A DNA stretch of 9,802 nt. Source: an uncultured Collinsella sp. Lineage in GTDB: Bacteria; Actinomycetota; Coriobacteriia; Coriobacteriales; Coriobacteriaceae. Below the pieces are notes generated by a model. The model did no database searches. It was not told where the DNA came from and saw only the letters and a list, made by a program, of their open reading frames with translations. Made by a program: the position numbers and the translations under genes. The stretch is taken from assembly GCA_900554135.1 (NCBI GenBank), contig USFU01000050.1, positions 1 to 9,802 on the forward strand. The letters run 5' to 3'. Shown here in pieces: positions 6,302 to 9,802 of this stretch; positions within the stretch are counted from its first letter, which is position 1; every line of letters begins with the position of its first letter.

Positions 6302-6335
6302 GGCCCGCCCCGCAAACAACGGGACGGGCCTTTTT
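6302..6335 (+). terminator. Intrinsic terminator after the TIM-barrel gene
   Basis: An 11-position stem (6302-6312 with 6320-6330) has ten pairs and one C/A mismatch, a 7-nt loop, and five T residues at 6331-6335. It lies 12 bp after the stop codon. On the minus strand the stem is not followed by a T-run, so it should act mainly on the rightward transcript. Confidence 0.92.
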
Positions 6336-6397
6336 CTGTTATCAAATGTCAGGAGGAACAAAAGCAGCCGTTAAAACCGTCAGCCAGCTCACAAACG

Positions 6398-7288
6398 CTA
6401 ATCCACGCGCTTATCGCCCATAAAGAAGAGCGCCACCGTACCAGGTCCGGTGTGCGAACCGATCAGAGCACCGATATTGTTGATCTCAATCTTGCCTTTG
6501 AGCTGCGGAACTTGTTCCTCAATCAGCGCCGCAACGGCCTCGGCATCCTCACGGCACGCCGAATGGGACAAGACGCACTTACCCGAATAATCCGCACCGT
6601 CCTGCACGTGTGCCATCATGGCCTTAGCCATCTCGGAAATCGCGCGCTTCTTAGTGCGAATCTTCTCACGTGGCGACAGCCCACCTTCGCAATCAACCGT
6701 CATAAGTGGGCAAATCTTAAGCGCCGTGCCGATGATTGCGCTCGCGGCCGAAATGCGACCGCCGCGCAGATAGCTCGACAGATCGGTCGAGAAGAACCAG
6801 TGGTGAAGGTTGAGTTTATGCTCCTCAATCCAAGCGGCCGTCTCGTCGAGCGAAGCCCCGCTATCGCGCACGTCGGCAGCATATTCCAGCAACAGGCCAA
6901 AGCCCGAAGACGCCCCCAGCGAATCGATGACGCGCACCTTGCCGCCCTGGGGATAGCGATCCGCGAGCATCTGCGCCGCAACGCAGGCCGATCCATACGT
7001 GCCCGAAATACCCGACGACAACGTAAGGTGCAGCACGTCTTTACCCTCGGCAACAAACGGCTCCCAAAACTCCTCGTACTCACCCACGCTCACCTGAGAC
7101 GTCTTGGGCATGGCACCCGCGGCAATCTGAGCAAAAAACTCGTCCGGTGAAATCGACTGGTACAGATCGTCCGCATGGACAACACCATCAATCTCGTAAT
7201 GAAAACACACGACAGGGATATTGCGCGACGCAAAGAACTCACGGGTTCGATCGGCGGCGGATTCACAGGTCAGGACAAAATCACTCAT
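6398..7288 (-). CDS. DegV family fatty-acid-binding protein
   Basis: A 296-residue DegV/FakB-type protein, the usual length. Family members bind a single fatty acid; FakB proteins present it to the kinase FakA for phosphorylation and entry into phospholipid synthesis, while others have no assigned partner. Visible motifs: KTSQVSVGEY (62-71), LTLSSGISGTYGSA (88-101, with the acyl-carboxylate-binding serine/glycine segment), VIDSLGASSGFG (120-131), LSSYLRGGRISAASAIIGTALKI (170-192; the usual LxxLxxGGR motif has Y in place of the second L), and IGALIGSHTGPGTVALFF (272-289, containing the conserved His279). No fakA is in the window. The start is supported by AAGGAG (7295-7300, minus strand), 6 nt upstream. 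It is convergent with the TIM-barrel gene and divergent from fbp. Which fatty acid it prefers cannot be told from this sequence. Confidence 0.95.
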   Translation of the reverse strand: MSDFVLTCESAADRTREFFASRNIPVVCFHYEIDGVVHADDLYQSISPDEFFAQIAAGAMPKTSQVSVGEYEEFWEPFVAEGKDVLHLTLSSGISGTYGSACVAAQMLADRYPQGGKVRVIDSLGASSGFGLLLEYAADVRDSGASLDETAAWIEEHKLNLHHWFFSTDLSSYLRGGRISAASAIIGTALKICPLMTVDCEGGLSPREKIRTKKRAISEMAKAMMAHVQDGADYSGKCVLSHSACREDAEAVAALIEEQVPQLKGKIEINNIGALIGSHTGPGTVALFFMGDKRVD

Positions 7289-7316
7289 ATGAGGCTCCTT
7301 AAGTATTGCTACGCAA

Positions 7317-7327
7317 ATTATCGCACA
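7317..7327 (-). promoter_or_regulatory. Candidate extended -10 promoter for degV
   Basis: TGTGCGATAAT on the minus strand (extended TG plus GATAAT) would start RNA near 7310, about 22 nt before the ATG, with the AAGGAG ribosome site in between. The same 11-mer precedes the MetRS-like gene. Confidence 0.5.
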
Positions 7328-7478
7328 GCAAGCCTAAATACGATACAAATGTCCACTATTTACCAATTCGAACCATTGGCATTGAATATCTTTATCATCA
7401 ACATCCCCATCCCCGCCATGCGCCAACATGGGCAAAATCATCCCTTTCGTCTCCACTTAACCGACACATCAACCTCAA

Positions 7479-7492
7479 CTAAATCGATTTAG
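7479..7492. promoter_or_regulatory. 14-bp perfect palindrome CTAAATCGATTTAG, candidate operator
   Basis: The site is exactly self-complementary and lies about 115 bp upstream of fbp. One half recurs at 7525-7534 (GCTAAATCGA), and a related site lies at 5129-5143. The symmetry suits a dimeric repressor or activator. Confidence 0.45.
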
Positions 7493-7524
7493 CAAACCGT
7501 TCAGCCGGCAATTCAGCCACCGGC

Positions 7525-7534
7525 GCTAAATCGA
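7525..7534 (+). promoter_or_regulatory. Second copy of the GCTAAATCGA motif, overlapping a possible fbp -35
   Basis: GCTAAATCGA is identical to the minus-strand reading of 7484-7493. It overlaps TCGAAA (7531-7536), a possible -35 for fbp. Confidence 0.35.
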
Positions 7535-7559
7535 AACAAAGCCGGCGCATACTGATAAA
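7531..7559 (+). promoter_or_regulatory. Weak candidate fbp promoter
   Basis: TCGAAA (7531-7536), a 17-bp spacer and GATAAA (7554-7559) each match consensus at four of six positions. The start would be near 7566, inside the 7551-7580 inverted repeat, giving a leader of about 42 nt. Confidence 0.3.
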
Positions 7560-7580
7560 CGTTTGACGATGTTTATCAGT
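7551..7580. promoter_or_regulatory. 10-bp inverted repeat upstream of fbp, candidate operator or leader hairpin
   Basis: ACTGATAAAC (7551-7560) and GTTTATCAGT (7571-7580) are perfect reverse complements around a 10-bp spacer. A second symmetry, AAACGTTT (7557-7564), overlaps it and has the central CG typical of LacI-family operators. It ends 15 bp before the ribosome site. TTTT at 7580-7583 follows, so a leader-RNA hairpin is also possible, but the stem is AT-rich. Confidence 0.5.
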
Positions 7581-7607
7581 TTTACCAACCATATTGGAAG
7601 GTGTTTC

Positions 7608-9524
7608 ATGGTCGCATTCGATCGCAATCCGCAAGACTTTAAGTATCTGCGTCTGCTGTCGAGACAATTTCCCACCGAGCAATCCGCGTTTACCGAGATC
7701 ATCAATCTCTCGGCCATTCTCAACCTGCCCAAAGGCACCGAGCATTTTATGAGCGACGTGCACGGCGAGTACGAAGCCTTTATGCACATCCTCAACAACT
7801 GCTCGGGCGTCGTGCGCGAACATGTCGACGAGATCTTTGGCGACACGCTCACCTTTGACGAAAAGGGCGAGCTGTGCACGCTCATCTACTACCCGCGCGA
7901 GAAGATCGAGCTGGTCCGCAGCCAGCACGAGGACTCCCCCACCTGGTACAAGACAATGCTCGACCGGCTCATTGTGGTTGCCCGCTCGCTTTCGAGCCGC
8001 TATACGCGCTCCAAGGTGCGTAAGGCCATCCCGCGCGATTACGCCTACATCATCGACGAGCTGCTGCACACGCATCCGGATGAGAACAACTATCGTGTGC
8101 GCTATCACGAGCGCATCGTGGAGTCCATTCTAGACACCGCAAGCGCCGACGACTTTATCGAGTCGCTCGCCTCGCTCATCAAGCGCCTGGCCGTCGACCA
8201 CCTGCACTTGGTGGGCGATATCTTCGACCGCGGCGGCGGTGCGGCCAAGATTATGGACCGCCTGCTCACCTACCATTCGCTCGACATTCAGTGGGGCAAC
8301 CACGACCTGCTGTGGATGGGCGCCGCCGCCGGCGAGCCCGCCTGCATCGCCACGGTGCTGCGCAACAACCTGCGCTACGACAATTACGAGATCCTTGAGA
8401 ACGACTACGGCATCTCGCTGCGCGAGCTTGTCGCCTTTGCCGATGCCACCTATACCGCCGGTGAGCCCATCAGCCCGCTGATTAAAGCCATCAACGTCCT
8501 GCTCTTTAAGCTCGAGGGCCAGATTATCCAGCGCCACCCCGAGTTCGACATGACCGACCGCCTGCTGCTCGACAAGATCGATCACGACGCCGGCACAGTC
8601 ACGCTTGCCGACGGCAGCGTGTGGCCGCTCACGACCAACGACTTCCCCACCGTCGACCCGACGGACCCCTACATGCTCACGCCCCAGGAGCAACACATCA
8701 TCGACAAGCTCGTGTCCGAGTTTGTCACCGCCGACCACCTGCATCGCCATATCGATTTCCTCTACACCCACGGCTCGATGTACAAGGTCACCAACGGCAA
8801 TCTGCTGTTCCGTGGCTGCGTGCCGCTCAACGAGGATGGTACCTTTAGCAGCATGAACTGCCTGGGCACCTGGCACGCAGGCCGCGATTATCTCGATTTT
8901 TGCGACCATATCGCCCGCCGCGCCTGGCGCGTGGGCGACCGCGACGCCCTCGACTGGATGTGGTACCTGTGGATCGGCTTTAACTCACCCGCCAGCGGGC
9001 GCCTGGTGCGTACCTTTGAACGCGCTTATATCGCCGATAAGAGCACCTGGGTCGAGCCGATGGACCCGTACTTTACGCTTACCAAGTCGCCCTCGGTCTG
9101 CGACGACATCATGCGCGAGTTCGGCGTTGCCCCCATGGCATGTTCGCCGACCGGTCACATCATCAATGGCCATACGCCCGTCAAGACCACCAAGGGCGAG
9201 CAGCCCATCCGCGCCAACGGCAAGCTGCTGGTCATCGATGGCGGCTTCTGCCGCGCCTACCATCCCAAGACGGGCATCGCCGGCTACACGCTTATCTCGA
9301 GCTCACGCGGCTGTCGCCTTAAGTCGCACCGGGCCTTTACCACCGTTGCCGAGGCGCTCACCCGCAACATCGATATCGAGAGCGAGACCAACCGCTTTGA
9401 CGAGGCCGACCGTCGCCGCATGGTGAGCGATACCGATACGGGTGCCAAGATTCGCAGCCAAATCCAGGACCTGCGCCAACTGCTCGATGCATATAGAAAC
9501 GGTGCTATCGAGGAGCGCGCCTAG
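7608..9524 (+). CDS. fbp: Class III fructose-1,6-bisphosphatase
   Basis: A 638-residue enzyme that hydrolyses fructose 1,6-bisphosphate to fructose 6-phosphate in gluconeogenesis. It is the class III type known from Bacillus and other Gram-positives, a calcineurin-like metallophosphatase unrelated to class I/II. The start at 7608 (MVAFDRN) follows GGAAGGTG (7596-7603); the in-frame ATG at 7563 would put coding sequence across the operator-like repeat and is rejected. Metal-site motifs: SDVHGEYEAF (49-58), HLVGDIFDRGG (200-210), WGNHD (229-233) and later INGHTPV (about 519-525) followed by LLVIDGGFC (about 539-547). KGTEHFMSDVHGEYEAF is highly characteristic of this class. Length is slightly shorter than the Bacillus protein (about 670). 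The upstream palindromes suggest control by a sugar- or carbon-responsive regulator. It is oriented with, but 78 bp from, the gtrA gene. Confidence 0.96.
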   Translation: MVAFDRNPQDFKYLRLLSRQFPTEQSAFTEIINLSAILNLPKGTEHFMSDVHGEYEAFMHILNNCSGVVREHVDEIFGDTLTFDEKGELCTLIYYPREKIELVRSQHEDSPTWYKTMLDRLIVVARSLSSRYTRSKVRKAIPRDYAYIIDELLHTHPDENNYRVRYHERIVESILDTASADDFIESLASLIKRLAVDHLHLVGDIFDRGGGAAKIMDRLLTYHSLDIQWGNHDLLWMGAAAGEPACIATVLRNNLRYDNYEILENDYGISLRELVAFADATYTAGEPISPLIKAINVLLFKLEGQIIQRHPEFDMTDRLLLDKIDHDAGTVTLADGSVWPLTTNDFPTVDPTDPYMLTPQEQHIIDKLVSEFVTADHLHRHIDFLYTHGSMYKVTNGNLLFRGCVPLNEDGTFSSMNCLGTWHAGRDYLDFCDHIARRAWRVGDRDALDWMWYLWIGFNSPASGRLVRTFERAYIADKSTWVEPMDPYFTLTKSPSVCDDIMREFGVAPMACSPTGHIINGHTPVKTTKGEQPIRANGKLLVIDGGFCRAYHPKTGIAGYTLISSSRGCRLKSHRAFTTVAEALTRNIDIESETNRFDEADRRRMVSDTDTGAKIRSQIQDLRQLLDAYRNGAIEERA

Positions 9525-9538
9525 CCCCGCCTGCGGGG
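9525..9538 (+). other. Short hairpin just after the fbp stop codon
   Basis: CCCCG, a 4-nt CCTG loop and CGGGG form a compact stem directly after the stop codon. No T-run follows, so it is not a convincing intrinsic terminator; it might stabilise the 3' end. Confidence 0.4.
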
Positions 9539-9570
9539 ATTGGCTAAACTTGCTGAGTTTGTCATCCCCA

Positions 9571-9586
9571 CGGCGCCGCGGCGCCG
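9571..9586. repeat. 16-bp all-GC perfect palindrome upstream of gtrA
   Basis: CGGCGCCGCGGCGCCG is exactly self-complementary, with two GGCGCC cores around CCGCGG. It lies 4 bp before the gtrA ribosome site (AAGG, 9591-9594), where it could be an operator or limit translation. Confidence 0.45.
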
Positions 9587-9602
9587 CCCTAAGGCAGGTA
9601 CC

Positions 9603-9802
9603 ATGCAAAAGCTCCTTGCGCAGATCATGAAGTTTGGCGTTGTCGGCGTCGTCGCCACGGTCATCGACTTTGGCATCATGAATCTGCTCCACTACGGTCT
9701 GGGCCTCAATATCCTGATCGCCAATACCAGCGGCTTTATCGTCTCGCTCATCTTTAACTACGTCGCGAGCATGAAGTACGTGTTTGCGCACAAGGAGGGC
9801 AT
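9603..9802 (+). CDS. GtrA family membrane protein, N-terminal fragment
   Basis: The frame opens at the ATG at 9603 and is still open at the window edge (66 full codons). The ribosome site is AAGGCAGG (9591-9598). The product begins MQKLLAQIMKFGVVGVVATVIDFGIMN and shows the GtrA hallmarks: a KFGVVGxxATxIDFG first span (about 10-29), a second span about 36-56, and the FNYVASMKYVF block (51-61). GtrA proteins are small four-span membrane proteins thought to move undecaprenyl-phosphate-linked sugars across the membrane for cell-surface polysaccharide or teichoic-acid glycosylation. The usual size is 120-150 residues, so about half is missing. It follows fbp in the same direction, but whether they share a transcript is open. 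Confidence 0.9.
   Translation, partial: MQKLLAQIMKFGVVGVVATVIDFGIMNLLHYGLGLNILIANTSGFIVSLIFNYVASMKYVFAHKEG

Larger units (their letters stand above)
7289..7607. other. 319-bp divergent regulatory region between degV and fbp
   Basis: No gene is supported here. The left end (7295-7327) holds the degV ribosome site and an extended -10. The middle (7330-7475) is AT-richer than its surroundings and shows only weak short inverted repeats. The right end (7479-7603) is dense in symmetry: a 14-bp palindrome, a GCTAAATCGA copy, two CCGGCGC direct repeats (7520-7526, 7542-7548), a 10-bp inverted repeat, and the fbp ribosome site. Confidence 0.7.

Noticed and set aside
5216..6361. Minus-strand open frame of 381 codons opposite the TIM-barrel gene
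   Set aside because: It runs through the terminator hairpin, is rich in Gly/Asp/Val/Leu, and has no recognisable domain.
6452..7150. Plus-strand open frame inside degV
   Set aside because: Arg/Ala-rich shadow; DegV motifs on the minus strand are unambiguous.
7563..7607. Upstream ATG extension of Fbp
   Set aside because: It starts inside the inverted repeat and lacks a ribosome site, while 7608 has one and matches the family N terminus.
9525..9538. Intrinsic terminator of fbp
   Set aside because: The stem is short and is followed by ATTGGC rather than a T-run.

Overview
The window looks like chromosomal DNA from a high-GC Gram-positive bacterium, most likely a gut member of the Coriobacteriia (Collinsella-like). 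The evidence is strongly C/G-biased third codon positions, the gene families present (QueH, class III fructose-1,6-bisphosphatase, DegV, GtrA) and the short intergenic regions. Taxonomy is inferred from recognition, not from a search. I see no insertion sequence, phage gene, CRISPR array, tRNA or rRNA.

Layout. Positions 1-1274 (minus strand) hold a small cluster: a DUF3267-type membrane zinc metalloprotease, then queH, then the first codons of queA. QueA and QueH catalyse the last two steps of queuosine synthesis on tRNA. Diverging from it, at 1407-3557, is a methionyl-tRNA-synthetase-like protein. It keeps the HIGH motif, a zinc knuckle and apparent CAU-anticodon-reading residues, but its methionine pocket and KMSKS loop look substantially changed. 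A perfect 39-bp inverted repeat (3575-3680) separates it from an RsmB/NOP-family RNA cytosine methyltransferase (3708-4811). So the left half is concentrated on tRNA/rRNA modification and charging.

Positions 4836-5006 (minus) hold a short unlisted gene for a 56-residue single-span membrane protein, convergent with the methyltransferase. At 5198-6289 is a TIM-barrel protein of an uncharacterised 'hydrolase'-annotated family with unusual N- and C-terminal extensions. It ends at a strong intrinsic terminator (6302-6335) and faces a DegV fatty-acid-binding protein (6398-7288, minus).

A 319-bp divergent regulatory region (7289-7607) separates degV from fbp and contains several palindromes. The class III fructose-1,6-bisphosphatase (7608-9524) is a gluconeogenic enzyme. 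The window ends inside a GtrA-family membrane protein (from 9603).

The observation most worth following is the methionyl-tRNA-synthetase paralogue. After that come the nested inverted repeat and the regulatory motifs upstream of fbp, one of which recurs upstream of the TIM-barrel gene. All family alignments here are from memory and need to be checked by search.
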